A DNA stretch of 64,000 nucleotides from Fistularia commersonii (GCA_037954325.1 JBBMNZ010000003.1:12444965-12508964); one strand, 5' to 3'. Shown: positions 10,601 to 22,012, counted from the first letter of the stretch. Notes: a model not told the origin generated them from the sequence alone. Program-made: numbers and translations.

Positions 10601-11219
10601 TGTTGAACGTAAAGACATCAGGCATTCGGTGTCCATAGGCACAATGGGAAATCTCAAGTCAAATGGTAAATATAAGACATACAGTAGAAACTCTGTTCAA
10701 GGATTGTGACACCACCACTTATACCAACAAGAAAACCATGTTAGACTATGTTTTCAGAAGAGAAAAATTGCCGAAATATAATTATTTTCCACTGACGGCG
10801 TGGTATTTTTTTCAACTGTTGTACAATCTTGTTTTTGCTCAGATAAATAAAATACATACGCAAAATTGTGATGGCAGATATTTACTGTATGTGATTTAGG
10901 CTGTGTTACTTTAATGTTACACGTTTTTCGGCTAAATCTTATTTGGAACATATTGCTATCATTAGAATGTTATTAAAGCTAAATTTTCTTTAATATTATG
11001 GATGACAATGGATGAGAGGGTAATGTTGTTTCTGCGTCATGGCTGATTGGATGGAAATAGCCTCCAAAACTGACCCCTGTCTGAGTTCTTCAAAGCAGCC
11101 TAAATTGCCAGCTATATCAGCATACCTTTCTTTTTTAATTGTTGTTCATTTCCACCATTGTTAGTTTGATAATTGCTACAGCTATATACTGTATGTTTGG
11201 TTTTTACTTTTTTCATCTA

Positions 11220-11800
11220 ATTCTTATCAACATCTTTTACTTTTGGCAGCTGGACTTGATTTTCTATTTGAGAGTCTTCTTCAGGTCTATTGGACTGTGG
11301 GGAGGTTATATACGGTATAACCACCAGGTTTGGGGACTCGTCTAAGATGCAGTGGGTTTATATGCAAATTTGAAGGTTGTTTTGCAGAAACTAGGTTAAA
11401 GGGGGGTGTTGTGTTAATAGCAGTGCCTTTTCTATTCTGACAAAGACAGGTTATTTGACTCCTCTCAAACCATCTGTCTTCTTTGGCCAGAATATGGACA
11501 TTGCTGTCTCCAAAGGAGAGGGCCTTGTCCTTTAGGTGTAGATAGACTGCAGGTTCCTGTGCTGAAGTGATGGCTGTCCTGTGTTAGACCATCCATTTGC
11601 GTACAGCCTGTTTCGTCTCCCAAATGTTGACGTCATCACAATCCATAGTGCAGGTTACAGCACACACCACATTTTCGATTTGGTGCCTGGGTGTTTTGTC
11701 CTTAGTGTGCACCAGTCTTTGGCTCAGGGTATTGTGGGGTTTGAAGTGAAGTCCAAAGTTTTTCCAAGATACCAGGAACATAAGGTATAACTATATGCCT
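11220..11800 (-). pseudogene. Penelope-like element, GIY-YIG endonuclease remnant
   Basis: On the minus strand the frame at 11781-11584 reads LVHTKDKTPRHQIENVVCAV and continues to a degenerate GIY-YIG core. The expected YIGETKQ block reads NIWETKQ. Further downstream come HLHLKDKA, EDRWFERS and a 3' segment (RPEEDSQ-like) near 11270. This order matches the C-terminal nuclease of Penelope-like retroelements of fish. The RT part, which should lie at higher coordinates, is absent. Loss of the Tyr and Gly of YIG suggests the nuclease is dead. Confidence 0.75.
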
Positions 11801-12120
11801 CTGTTTGTTAAATTTCTCCTGTTCTGTGGCATCTGGTTGTTTCAGTTTTGGAAAAAGGCCCAATCAGAGTAGCCACTGGTTTGCCTCTGAAGGAGGGAAG
11901 GACCTTGCTCTAGCGCCTACGTACCCGTCCCTGACTAGGCTTGACCCTGCCTGTTCCTGCCCAGTGTCCTCCTCCCTGTTCCTGCCCCACATACCCCTGC
12001 CTGGTCTGCCCCTCCCTGTTGGTGTACCTATTCTCCCTTCCAAGTAAACTTGTTTTCAGCTATTTGTTTGGTGCAGAGTCCTGAGTCTATGTGGGGTTCC
12101 GAGTGTCATTCTCCCTTCAG
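11801..12120 (+). repeat. possible LTR remnant
   Basis: CCTGCC-rich sequence is followed by AAGTAAACTTGTTTTCAGCT and GAGTCCTGAGTCTATGTGGG. That resembles the polyadenylation-to-end part of fish Gypsy LTRs. I see no matching partner LTR or coding region beside it. Confidence 0.3.
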
Positions 12121-12126
12121 AAAGCT

Positions 12127-12352
12127 GTCAAATGAGGCGTGGTGCAGGAGGTAGAGCAATAATCTTTGGAACCGAACATTTCTGGTCTGATTCCCAGCTA
12201 CTCTTAGTGTGTTGAAGTCTTGTTGAGCAAGGCACTGAACCCCTACCTGCTCCCCTAGCGCTGGTCAACAGCACCCTACTGCTAATGGTTTATCCGTGAG
12301 GGATTAATTGCAGAGAATGGGGGATTAATAAAGGATAAATTATTATTATGTC
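12127..12352 (+). repeat. tRNA-derived SINE
   Basis: The 5' part has an A-box-like GTGGTGCAGGAGGTAGAGC and a B-box-like GGTCTGATTCCCAGC about 35 bases on, as in tRNA-derived RNA polymerase III promoters. It is followed by the fish SINE body motif TTGAGCAAGGCACTGAACCC, CTACCTGCTCCCC, and ends GGGATTAATAAAGGATAAAT with a TTATTATTA tail. About 225 bases, apparently full length. The head drives polymerase III transcription and the tail borrows a LINE 3' end for retrotransposition. Confidence 0.75.
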
Positions 12353-12823
12353 CCACCAGGAGGATATACGCAGGCTCATTGATATAATAATTTATCCCTT
12401 AATTTTGTGCCTCTATCAATGTGAAGATGTTTAAGTATTTCATTTTGTGGGGATAACCTCCTCCCCTATTGTCTTAATTTGCTTACTGTAGAGAGGTGAC
12501 CGAGACTATATGACAAAGGCTTTGTTTCCTGTTATCCTACTGTTATCCCTGGTGTTGTAATTCTAAAAAATAGTATGTTAAATTGCATTTATTTTTTCAT
12601 TCATAAATTTCATATCAATTATCTAAGAACTTTTCAACAGTTAATTCAGTTCTACGTAACTCCCATATGAAAACAAATTAATGGTCATGAAGTCCTTAAT
12701 TTAACTCTACATTTGACTTTTTGGTAGATATATTTTGAAATTTTCTCTTAATATTTGGTTTATTTATTAGGACATAATATGTTAAACTCCTTTAATGCTG
12801 AAAAAAACTCTGGTTTTCATAAT
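12353..12823. other. non-coding AT-rich DNA
   Basis: No open frame of note and no recognised repeat; several A/T runs. Confidence 0.5.
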
Positions 12824-13153
12824 TACTTCTCGGCCTCATCAAGCTCCAGCAGACTGACTGTGTCCACTTGCCAGCCACAGCCCAGCTCCCGGTCTCCACC
12901 TGATTAGGACTTGCTGCTAAACTGCCCACACCTGTCTCGTGTTTTGGCTTATCCATTTTACCTTCCTAACTGCTTTTAAAAGAACCCCTGTGACTAAGAA
13001 TAAGTTGTCTGGCCTTGTTTCCAAATAGACTCCTTGAATAGCTGTTCCCTGTATTGAGTTACTGATAGCTATTTAATGCCTAAGGGACAGTTTTCGTTGA
13101 ACATTCAATAAATACAAAGAAAGGAACTGTTCTGAGTGTCTGGAGGACTGTAA
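12824..13153 (+). repeat. Gypsy (Sushi-like) LTR
   Basis: The start (TCTCGGCCTCATCAAGCTCC) is a degraded version of the TGTCACGGCCTCATCA type of fish LTR. The middle has a CCACAGCCCAGCTCCCGGT block. The end carries ATTCAATAAATACAAAG (polyadenylation region) and finishes GGAGGACTGTAACA. Gag-like sequence begins directly after, so this is a 5' LTR in plus orientation. Confidence 0.65.
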
Positions 13154-13364
13154 CAGAAAACTCGACCGCAAATGGCAATGGAACCCCATCACTGAACTGG
13201 TGGCACAACTTAGTCAGAACCGGGTACAGGCTGCCCAATCAATGTGCCCCATAAATCATCCCCCTCCATATGGTTCCCCTTCCTCTTGTAATGTATTCCT
13301 CCCACAAAGTTATCTGGAGATGAAGCTTGCAGAGTTCCCAACAAAGTAAACTAAGATAGTGTAC
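13154..13364 (+). pseudogene. Sushi-like Gypsy gag N-terminal fragment
   Basis: Directly after the LTR, frames read ITELVAQLSQNRVQAAQ and then, near 13305-13360, LEMKLAEFPTK followed by a stop and TKIVYI. The latter matches the gag segment MFEMQPTRFPTEKSKIAYI in the mosaic at 22143-22460. Gag would form the particle core. The sequence is cut at about 13365 by the end of a hAT remnant. Confidence 0.6.
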
Positions 13365-13366
13365 AT

Positions 13367-13930
13367 CAAGGATGTCAAATTCAATTGCACAGGGGGCCAA
13401 AATTCAAAACACACTTAAGGTCTCACCCCTTCCACTTTTCCTCCCTCAAAATGATTGAGTCTTTTCCTTTACTGTCCACAAACTGACAGATTTTGTTTCT
13501 GAGCTCAAAAAACTCTATTGAGAACTCTTCCCCGACTTAACCAATGCACCTCTGTATGATAAGGAATACTGGCAAACACTGAGTCTATCTCCTGCATAAA
13601 AGACAGAATCTGACGATTATTTAACCCTCTAGCTCGGATAAAGTTTACGGTTTTCATTTCAGTGTTCATTAAATGATCCATCGTCAGGACCTTGCCACAT
13701 GATGCTTCCTGGTATATGATGCAGTGATATTCTGTTAACTCACCAGTACAGTTCTCCTCCTGCATCTTCATTCACATTTTTCCCAATTATCCACTTTTTC
13801 CACTGAAAAAAAGGTGCTCCATCAGTTGTAAGTCCAATAAGTTTGTTCCAGGGTAGTGTCATGTCGTTACGCTTTGACATATGTTTTCAAAAATGTCTTT
13901 TCCAGCCATTGTCCCGTGCATCGATTTAAT
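13367..13930 (-). pseudogene. hAT transposase remnant (same family as 5879-7229 and 19293-20542)
   Basis: The lower-coordinate end (CAAGGATGTCAAATTCAATT) resembles the hAT terminal repeat. On the minus strand the coding region reads LPWNKLIGLTTDGAP (about 13860-13800), then KMQEENCTGELTEYHCIIYQ, FIRARGLNNRQILSF and YHTEVHWLSRGRVLN (13771-13505). Those are the central-to-C-terminal blocks of GTF2IRD2-like hAT transposases, including the conserved DGAP segment. The remainder is broken by frameshifts. The other terminus is missing, and a Gypsy fragment abuts near 13935. Confidence 0.8.
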
Positions 13931-13934
13931 GTCC

Positions 13935-14610
13935 ATTATTCCACCAGTGCATGTGCATGTCATGGGTAGAGAGCCACACTTGTTGGCCCACAGTGTAGGT
14001 AGGGGGTACATATTGCTGGCTTCTATTAAGCTATTGTGGACTTGGTCACAGAGACGCTTACTGCATTACTGAATCAGTGGCCTACGGATGGAACCCCTGA
14101 TTCCCCACCTGACCAGGGGAATAGTGATGGTTGGTTGCTCAATACACACTAGAACCGCATCAGGTCGGTGATGCTTTGGGTAGAGTATTCTGCCCAGGGA
14201 AGTGGTTGGGCCCATTTATGTTGTTTGCCATGGCAGAAGGTGCACAGGAAGGTGGACCTGAGGTATTCTGGGTTCTTCAGATCCGTGAGGATCCGTGAGG
14301 ATGAAGGGATGCGTGGCCCCTTCAGGCAAGTAGCGCCAATCCTCCAGGATTGGCGCCACTCAATCGGCTCAATCTTGCGGTGATCCATGCCGACTCCTTT
14401 AGTACCTGACCAGTGACTAAAAATTTCACGTTAGTGAGATAGAATTGGCACTTCTCTGACTAGAGGAGTAGATTGTTCTGTTGAAAGATGGAGAGCACTT
14501 GGTGAACATAATAATGGTGGTCAAATCTATTCTTTGAGAAAATTAAGATATTGTCAGTGTAGATGATTACAGATCTATTCAATAACAGTGAGAGACCTCA
14601 TGCAGTGAGG
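13935..14610 (-). pseudogene. Gypsy RT and integrase remnant with internal deletion
   Basis: On the minus strand, 14600-14440 reads VIIYTDNILIFSKN followed by VHQVLSIFQQNNL and SEKCQFYLTNVKFL, the RT palm and thumb of a Sushi-like Gypsy. The polymerase motif is YTDN in place of Y-x-DD. Sequence then jumps straight to the integrase C-terminal half (TFCHGKQHKWAQPLPWAEY at ~14260-14205, QPSLFPW at ~14130-14105, YTVGQQVWLSTHDM at ~14005-13960). RNase H and the integrase core are deleted. It is not the continuation of the plus-strand gag at 13154 because the orientation is opposite. Confidence 0.7.
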
Positions 14611-14859
14611 TTCATGGGTGGTCAGGCACTGACATTTGAGTCAGATTTATAAAGAGAGGGGTGTATTTGCCATTTGACAGTAAAGCTAGTAAAAATATTA
14701 TATCAGCACACAATCTTTTCACACACAATATTTGGCCATAAAGAGCAATACATTTTGGCTATTAAGAGAAAGCGTATTAGCCATTGCATTTTCTTACGGT
14801 GTCTTACGATTATTTCTTACGACTACCATGAAAAACATGCCGCCCTCCGTGGCTGACGT
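14611..14859. other. short spacer, nothing recognised
   Basis: AT-rich, no motif seen; kept separate from the LINE that follows. Confidence 0.4.
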
Positions 14860-15405
14860 GTTTGCTCACCCCGCAGCTGCCAACTCCTCCATCCTAAGGA
14901 CATATTTTTCGACAGCACGCAAATGCCTCCACTATTCTACAGCAGGCAGACACTTCTGGAGATCACCAACAACCAAACACAGCCAAAATTTACAGGATTA
15001 ATACCACTTAATACCACCAATACAGATCATTGTATGCTCCCGTGACCACCACCACCACACCCAGGATGTCCTTAAAGCACCAAGCCAGAGTGAACAGACA
15101 GGCCCAAGGACAGCGTCTCAGAGACCGCTACACAATTGTGGCAAGCGGGGTGCACTGCACGTTAGGCTAAAAGCATGAGTGTGATCTTCAGGAATGAGGG
15201 CACTTCTCCACACCAATGCGTGGTGTGGAGACGTGCGGATTGTAAGCAAGCACTATTCACCAGACATGGAATTTTTGCTGCTTAAATGCCGTCCCTATTA
15301 TCTACTGAGGGAATTCACGGCTGTGTTTTTAGCCATTGTTTACATCCCACCGTGGGTTAACTCCACGGCAGCACTGGGCAAGCTCCATGACGTCATCAGC
15401 TGACC
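14860..15405 (+). pseudogene. L2/CR1-like LINE endonuclease fragment
   Basis: The frame 15194-15403 reads NAWCGDVRIVSKHYSPDMEF, LLLKCRPYYLLREFTAVFLA, IVYIPPW, matching the apurinic-type endonuclease of fish L2/CR1-like LINEs (the C-x-P-F-Y-L-P-R-E-F and VYIPP blocks). The preceding ~330 bases are more decayed and appear to be the start of the same protein. The rest of the endonuclease is missing. At 15406 the sequence changes to a GC-rich insert with a microsatellite. Confidence 0.7.
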
Positions 15406-15946
<541 letters not shown>

Positions 15947-17465
15947 TAGTGGTGACAACATCGCGCTCACCATACGAGTGAGGGAGTTCCCCAACCAGAA
16001 GCCTTGGCTGAACAGTCAGGTATGCCACATGCTGTGTGCCCGCTCTCATGCATTTAGGTCCAGCAATGAAATGGTGTACAAAGCTGCTAAGTACGAGCTG
16101 AAGAAGGCCATCAGAACAGCCAAGAGGCAGTACAGAGAGAAGCTAGATGGCTTCAATTCTACTGCTGACCCTGGGGAGATGTGGCAAGGCCTGCAGTACA
16201 ACACAAACTACAAGTCCACCACCAGCATCAACATTTCAAGACATTTCAACACTTCAAGAACCCCAGTCACAACACAGAGGTGAGTCACACACACAATAGG
16301 ACCTCCGACCCCCCCCCCCCCACTCCTCCTCTCTCCCAACAGTATCATCAGACCAGGTTCACCAAGAAGGATCAACCCCCACAAGGCAGCCGCACGGGAC
16401 AACATCCAGGGGCGGGCCCTCAGAGCTTGTGCCAATGAGCTGGCTGATGTTCTTACCTCTACTCCCTGTCCAACCACGACTGTATTGCCACCCATGAGGA
16501 CAACATCATCCTGAAGTTCACGAACGACACTACAGTGATAGAACCCATCACTGGTCAAGATGAAATGGCCTACAGGATGAAGGGGAATAGTCTGGTGAAG
16601 TGACCAAAACCAAGAAGATGATAGTTGACATGAAGAAGGAGAGAAGACATCATTTGTCACTGTCCCTCCAAGGTCTTTGAGGTTGAGACGGTGAAGCAGC
16701 TTTAAATACCTGGGTGTCCACATTAGTGAGGACCTCACCTGGTCCCTCAACACCATGCAGACGGTCAGGTGGGCTCAACAGGGGCTATACTTCCTGAGGA
16801 GGCTGAGGAGGTTTGGCATGTTGCCAAGATCCTCAGCAACTTCTGCAGCTGCATTGTTGACCAGCTGCATCACTGTGTGCTACGGCAGCACCACTGCTCA
16901 GGACCACAGACACCTGCAGCGAGTAGTGAAGACTGCAGAGAGGATCACCAGGATCCCTCTGCCTTCTCTGCAAAGCATCTACCACTGCAGAGTCCACAGG
17001 AGAGCTGCAGCCATTGCCAAGGACCATGCCCACCCTCAACATGGACTGTTCACACTCCTACCCTCCGGCCAGAGTAACAGGAGTTCGAAATGTAGAACGA
17101 CACGATTAAAGAACTTGTTCCACCTGACTACCGTCAGACACTTAGACAGCGGACACTCATTCTTCTTCCTGCTCATCTAAAGTCTACTGCCACTTAATTT
17201 GCTCTCATCCTTGCACCTGCGCTTTGTGTATTGCACACTCAGCTGCACTCAAACATCTTATTGCACTGTACTCTACTCACTTTTCTATTGCAATGATCAC
17301 ATTCATATCTATAGTCATATTTATAACAATGTTTACACTGTTCTACAAACACATATCCAAATGTACTGTGGACAGCAAAGTAGGAGTTTCACTGGACAAG
17401 GAAACTCGTTTCTACACTTTACATGTGACAATAAATGCTTTGAACCTTGAATCTTTGAATCTTTA
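15947..17465 (+). mobile_element. L2/CR1-like LINE, internally deleted, with 3' end
   Basis: 15960-16280 encodes the linker before RT (FPNQKPWLNSQV, YELKKAIRTAKRQYREKLDG, MWQGLQ). 16330-16440 carries a decayed pre-RT segment. 16500-16600 is the RT palm, with the catalytic FADD block reading FTND. 16755-17180 is an open 141-codon thumb/C-terminal frame (RWAQQGLYFLRRLRRFG, LQRVVKTAERITRIPLP, LLPSGQ). The 3' UTR follows and ends in GTGACAATAAATGCTTTGAA with TTGAATCT-type tandem units, the usual L2 tail. Most of the RT fingers are deleted and the element is inactive. Confidence 0.85.
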
Positions 17466-18115
17466 CGTCATTCCTGTACCAAAGATGTAAGGATTACAGA
17501 CCTGTGGCACTGACTTTGCTCATCATGGAGAACCCGGAGAGACTTGTCTTGAGGTAGCTCCTGCCCTTGGTCAAACCCCATTTAGTCCCTCTACAGTTCA
17601 TCTATTAGCCAAACTGGGAGTTGAGGATGCCATCATCTACCTGCTCAACTGCGTTGCCACACACCTAGACAAGATGGCAAGCATTGTGAGAGTCATGCTT
17701 TTGACTTTTCCAGTGTTTTCAACACCCTCAGTCCAGTTCCACTGGGTGAGAAGATGACGGCGCAATATGTGGACTCCCCCCTTGTGTCCTAGATTGTAGA
17801 CTACCTGACTGGCAGATGACAGTATGTGTCCTGCAACACTGTGTGTCAGACAGACTGGTCAGTAACACTGGGGGCACACTGGGGACATTACTCTCTCCCT
17901 CTCTCTTCCGCCTTTATACCACAGACTTCGGCTTCTGGACATAGACTCTCCAGAAATTTTCAGATGACTCGGTAGTGGTTGGGTGTATCAGCAAGGGTTA
18001 CAAGACTGAGTACAAGGAGGCTTTGGGCACCTTTGTCACATAGTGCTATCTACAGCTCACTGTGGAAAGGACAAAGGAACTGGTGGTGTACAGTCTGAAT
18101 CAAGTCCTATTTGTC
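17466..18115 (+). pseudogene. second L2/CR1-like LINE, reverse transcriptase domain
   Basis: Across several frames the order is YRPVALT, then a segment equivalent to LGVEDAIIYLLN, TVRVM..DFS..FNT, VDYLTGR, QHCVSD..VSNTGG, LSPSLFRLYTTDF, KFSDDSVVVGCISKGYKTEY and ERTKELVVY. This is RT from fingers to palm, with the catalytic motif reading FSDD. It lies directly after the tail of the previous LINE in the same orientation. It is riddled with stops and ends at about 18115. Confidence 0.75.
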
Positions 18116-18675
18116 GAGGAGTTTTGCATTAATTCCCCCAGGTTATCATCTTTCATGTTTGTTTCTCATTGGAGCAAACTTACTGCAGTCTTGATTTTTG
18201 AGCTAGCTATGGCTCTGCAGATGGAGGGCAGCAATGTGAAGTTGTGTGTCCTAGTACAATTCCTTCTGTGAGGGAGAGAACTATCTTGCTCACCTCATGC
18301 TTTTTTCTGCTGTTTTTGATTTGCAAAACTAAATGTATAACACACAAATATCAAATACATTAGCCCTGTGGAAAATTGAATACATTATACTATGGAAATT
18401 AGAAGGCATCTGAAAACATTATGTTGTGTGCATAAAGAGAGATAAAAACAGGCAATTACGAGTCTCAACCCAGTTAGAAAGGAATTGTGCATTCAGACAT
18501 GAGACTGCCGTATTTCATGTCTCTCTTATGTATTTGAACAGTAAATGATTAAATTGAGCAATTCTGGCTATGAAAGTTTGGACTTCATTGGATTCAAAAA
18601 GAAAATCTGTAAAGCACAGACCAGGGAACCAAAATTCAGAAGAATTTTATTGAATCATCATTTTTTTATTTTTCT
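18116..18675. other. non-coding DNA
   Basis: No domain, repeat or notable open frame recognised. Confidence 0.45.
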
Positions 18676-18679
18676 ATTC

Positions 18680-19200
18680 TTTGTATGACAGAATTGACAG
18701 CCACAATAGGCACCTCCAACCAGAGGGGAGAAGGGAGAACAGTTTGTGTCCTCGGTGTGACAGGTCAGGAGTGATGTTTTCTGCTCATTTCCTGACTAAG
18801 AATATAGGTCCTGAATAGAAGGCAGTTTGGTACCTATTATTCTCTCTGATTGCCTGTTCTTGTCTTTTTTTGGCAGCTGAACAAAACAATATGAACACAA
18901 TGGAACAGAGAACAGACTGGAGTGCAGTGTACTGGATCAGAAGACCCTGAAGCACGTTGAACTTCCTGAGCTGGTGCAAAGTACATTATCTTTTTGCCCT
19001 TTTTGGTGACCATCGATGTTAAGTGACAACTTAAGGTCCTGGGAAAAGATGTTACACAGAAAACTTTTTTGCAGTCACCACAGTACTGTTTAGTATTGAA
19101 GTCCACTGTCATCTCTGCGGTGTTTAGGAGGTTTGGCTCCAGGTTGTTCCGACCACAACAAAGAACCAACTGTTCAGCCTTCCACCTGAAAAACACTTAC
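18680..19200 (-). pseudogene. L2-like LINE, thumb/C-terminal remnant
   Basis: On the minus strand 19190-19090 reads AEQLVLCCGRNNLEPNLLNT and AEMTVDFNTKQ, the post-palm block (N-N-L-x-L-N-x-x-K-T-x-E-M-x-V-D-F). In another frame LRKFNVLQGLLIQ and ALQSVLCSIVF follow at 18975-18900. Near 18780-18690 there is text equivalent to AGKI..DPSHP and LPSGRRY. Frame changes are frequent. It is opposite in strand to the LINEs at 15-18 kb. Confidence 0.7.
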
Positions 19201-19292
19201 TCTGATGATACCGATGACTGTGATTTCAGCGGTTTTGTACTTTGATTTCAAGGGGCAGATGGGTCCCTTCAAATGCAGTCATTGGTGTAGAG

Positions 19293-20542
19293 CAGGGGGG
19301 TCAAAGTCAATTGCCCAGCTGTCCAAAATTCAAACACACTTAAGGTCGCACGCGGAACAGGATAAACATTTATTGAAAACACAAAAAGTAAATATTTTTG
19401 GAATGTATATGTGCATAAAAACAGACAGAAATATTATTCTGGAATAAGCTTAAACTTAAATAACTTGTATTTAATATTTTACTCTCCACAAAAATAAATC
19501 TTGGTAAACAAGTTAGAAATATTAACAACTTAACAAAACAATAATATTCAAATCCCTTTTGCTTCGATGTCAATGTATATAAAAAATAAACTTTTAAATA
19601 TCCAAAAAGATTTTGCTCTCGATAAAGATATCTCATGTCAAAATTATACAAGTTAGAAATATGAACATGCCACAAAACCTGGAAATATACATAAACTGTG
19701 TGCTTTTCAGAAATAAATCCAATCATTCAGTTTTCTTTGCTATTATGTCACCTGGATACCTGGCATCTTTTTTTGGAAACAAGTTGGCCTATGTTTGGTG
19801 TGAGGTCCTGTGTTGTGGAGATTCTCAGGATGGACTGCAGGTTCTCATCAGTGACATGACTCTTGTGTGCTGTTTTGTTAATCTTGATCACTGAGAAGAG
19901 CTTCTCACACAAGGTTCGAGCCGCATGCAGAGGGGGAGCGGCGATGGAGTGAATGAACTGTGCGGGCCCCGCAGTGTTGTACTTTGCCTTCAATGTCCCA
20001 TTACACTGCAGCTCAATCAGTTCCATCTGAATCTGCACAGGTGCAGTTTCCACATCAACGGCAAATGGGTTGTGAAGCAAACTCAAACCCCTTTTTTTTG
20101 CTTCAAAGTCACTAAAGCGCCGTGCGAACTCAGCACATAGTGCGGTCAGTTTATTGGCAAAGAACGTTTTTGGGAACACCGTTGTACTGACTTGGTTCAA
20201 CATTACTTGGCAACAGGGAAAGTGAGGCAAGTTGCACTGTTGCATTTGTGTCTCTCACACAAGCAGCTTCACTTGAAATGCCTTCTGTGCGTCATACATG
20301 TCAGTGGTCATGTGGTCATGTCCCTGGAGCTGCAGATTTAAAGCGTTAAGATAAGCTGTTATGTCAGCCGGAAACGCCAACTCGCTCTTCCACTTTTCAT
20401 CCCTCAAAATGGTTGAGTCTTTTCTGTTACTGTCCATGAACTGACGGATTTCGTGTCTGTGCTCAAAGTTTTCTGTTGAGAACTTTTCTCCCAACTTTTC
20501 CCTGGCCAAATTTGGCCTGCGGGCCTGAGTTTGACACATGTG
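19293..20542 (-). mobile_element. internally deleted hAT transposon with 8-bp target site duplication
   Basis: Terminal repeats start CAGGGGGGTCAAAGTCAA (left) and CACATGTGTCAAACTCAG (right, reverse strand). An identical 8-bp sequence GTGTAGAG lies immediately outside each end (19285-19292 and 20543-20550). It fits the hAT target preference nTnnnnAn. Inside is only the C-terminal half of a GTF2IRD2-like transposase, so the element was already non-autonomous or has since lost its centre. The 5' terminal region (CCGCAGGCCAAATTTGGCC) resembles that of the copy at 5879. Confidence 0.9.
19748..20530 (-). pseudogene. hAT transposase C-terminal half
   Basis: On the minus strand the frames read LAREKLGEKFSTENFEHRHE, FMDSNRKDS, LRDEKWKSELAFPADITAYL and LNLQLQGHDH (20510-20330). 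After a stop near 20255 come NLPHFPCC, FAARFSDFEAKK-like text, LHNPFAVDVETAPVQIQMEL, CEKLFSVIKINKTAHKSHVT and LQSILRISTTQDLTPNI. The last blocks are the hAT dimerisation region. There is no BED zinc finger and the catalytic centre is missing, so it cannot function. Confidence 0.8.
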
Positions 20543-20550
20543 GTGTAGAG

Positions 20551-21441
20551 GGTGAAGTGCAGTGGGGAGGGCAAACATGCCCTGCCCCCTTAAACATTCA
20601 TCATAAACTCCATATGTTGTTGTTTTATTTAATTTTTTCCCCTTCAGTCGTTCGAGGGACCCAGAGCTGACAAACAAACCATGATGTGAAACAGTGGACC
20701 GGAAGGGGCTTTTAGTCCCTGACAGATGAGGAAATAGAGTGTGGAAGGCTTTGGGGGGAGCTGAGAAGGTGTAAGCAAGTTTTAACAGACAATAAGAGTG
20801 GGAGTTTGTTTTTCAGAAAGAGGTAGAAAGATACTGACAGATGAAAGAAGAGAAGGCAGACCAGGAGCCGCAGATGCAGTGAATTTACTTCCAACTCAAA
20901 TGTTTTGACTTTCTGTCAAGAGCGGCTGGTCTATGTTCATTCCATGTCTTTTGTGTCGTCATTGAAGGTCAAGAATGTCAAAATAAGAGCAACATAAACT
21001 AAATGAATAATATAGGATATATGAAGGCAAAGTTAGAGTCAAGAGCAACGAACCAAGATATACAATAAGGTTTGTTTTAATTCATTGAAAACACATAGTG
21101 ACAATTAGCGATTAAGCCTCCGCTAACTTTAGTAACTTCCCTATCTTAAAGGACAGCAGTGGCCAATGTTAGTGTCAAACTGTCGTCGTGCTGGCTCATA
21201 CTCAGATCACAATTTGAATCAAAGCAAAAAATCTGCTGAGCGATGGGTCATATCTCAAAATATGCATACAATAATGCAAAAGTAACTCAAGGTTCCACTG
21301 TACTTAATGAAAGCACCTGATTAGGCATCACAGACTACAGGATTTGTTTAACGAACTGTAAGCAATCCTTCAAATAGTCACATGCATAGGGCCCTTATAT
21401 AAATATATAGACATTATGAGCTTGAGCCCTCAGAACTCTGT
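20551..21441. other. non-coding DNA
   Basis: No gene or clear repeat; A/T-rich toward 21300-21420. Confidence 0.45.
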
Positions 21442-21605
21442 TGTCACGACTCATCGGGTCCCCGGGCAAGCGGCACAGCAATCACGGCAATTATCCTCCG
21501 CCCCTGGTGACCACTCCTCACCAGGGAACAATCAGCTAATCAAGCGAGGAGTATTTAAGGCGGACCCAAAGTTCCAGTTCTTGTCCAGTCTCGTTCATGA
21601 AGCCT
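21442..21605 (+). repeat. Sushi-like LTR, 5' part
   Basis: Begins TGTCACGACTCATCGGGTCC and contains a GTATTTAAGGCGGACCC promoter-like segment. It shares the layout of the LTRs at 22013 and 22494 but is clearly more distant from them than they are from each other. Confidence 0.65.
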
Positions 21606-21690
21606 TGAAACACGGAAGGGGCATTGGCTAGGCCATATGGCATGACCTTGTAGTCCCAGTGACCAGAGGGGGTTATGAAGGCCGTAATCT
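21596..21690 (-). pseudogene. Gypsy RT fragment
   Basis: The minus strand reads TAFITPSGHWDYKVMPYGLA then NAPSVFQGFMNE. This is the conserved palm block before the catalytic motif in Sushi-like RTs. Only about 30 codons remain. Confidence 0.7.
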
Positions 21691-22012
21691 ATCGGTCCCT
21701 TCAGGATCTCCCACCAGATCAATCAGGTTACTTTTCGCCTACGACTCCCACCTGAATTTAAAATTCACCCAGTATTTCATGTGTCTCTGCTAAAACCGTG
21801 CTATTCATCTGACTCTTCCTCCGCCTTCACCCAGGTGCTGGGCCAGCTCCCGAAGCCCCCCCCCAGCAGCAGTTGTATCGCCTCTCCTCCTGGACAAGGG
21901 CCCCATCTACACAGTCCGCCAGATCCCTTGGTCAGCCTGCTCCGCGTCCCCGTGACCATCCCCACGGTTGCCCCCCTCGTCCATGGAGGAGGCGGCTGGA
22001 GGGGGGGGTACT
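21690..22012 (+). pseudogene. Gypsy integrase C-terminus/chromodomain end and polypurine tract
   Basis: The plus strand reads a FRLRLPPEF-like segment (shifted) and then FKIHPVFHVSLLKPC, the hallmark of the Gypsy integrase C-terminal module. A Pro/Ser-rich tail follows. A purine-rich run (GGAGGCGGCTGGAGGGGGGG at about 21990-22008) directly precedes the LTR, as expected of the plus-strand primer site. Confidence 0.7.

Larger units (their letters stand above)
8769..11215. other. non-coding DNA, no gene seen
   Basis: About 2.4 kb with only short open frames and no recognised repeat. Two stretches (9660-9920 and 10150-10600) have the texture of conserved non-coding elements and are listed separately. 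Confidence 0.5.

Noticed and set aside
12127..12200. tRNA gene
   Set aside because: Box A/B-like sequence is present, but no cloverleaf can be drawn and the SINE body and tail follow directly.
16208..16756. 182-codon minus-strand open frame
   Set aside because: Shadow of the plus-strand L2-like LINE; no known motif on the minus strand.
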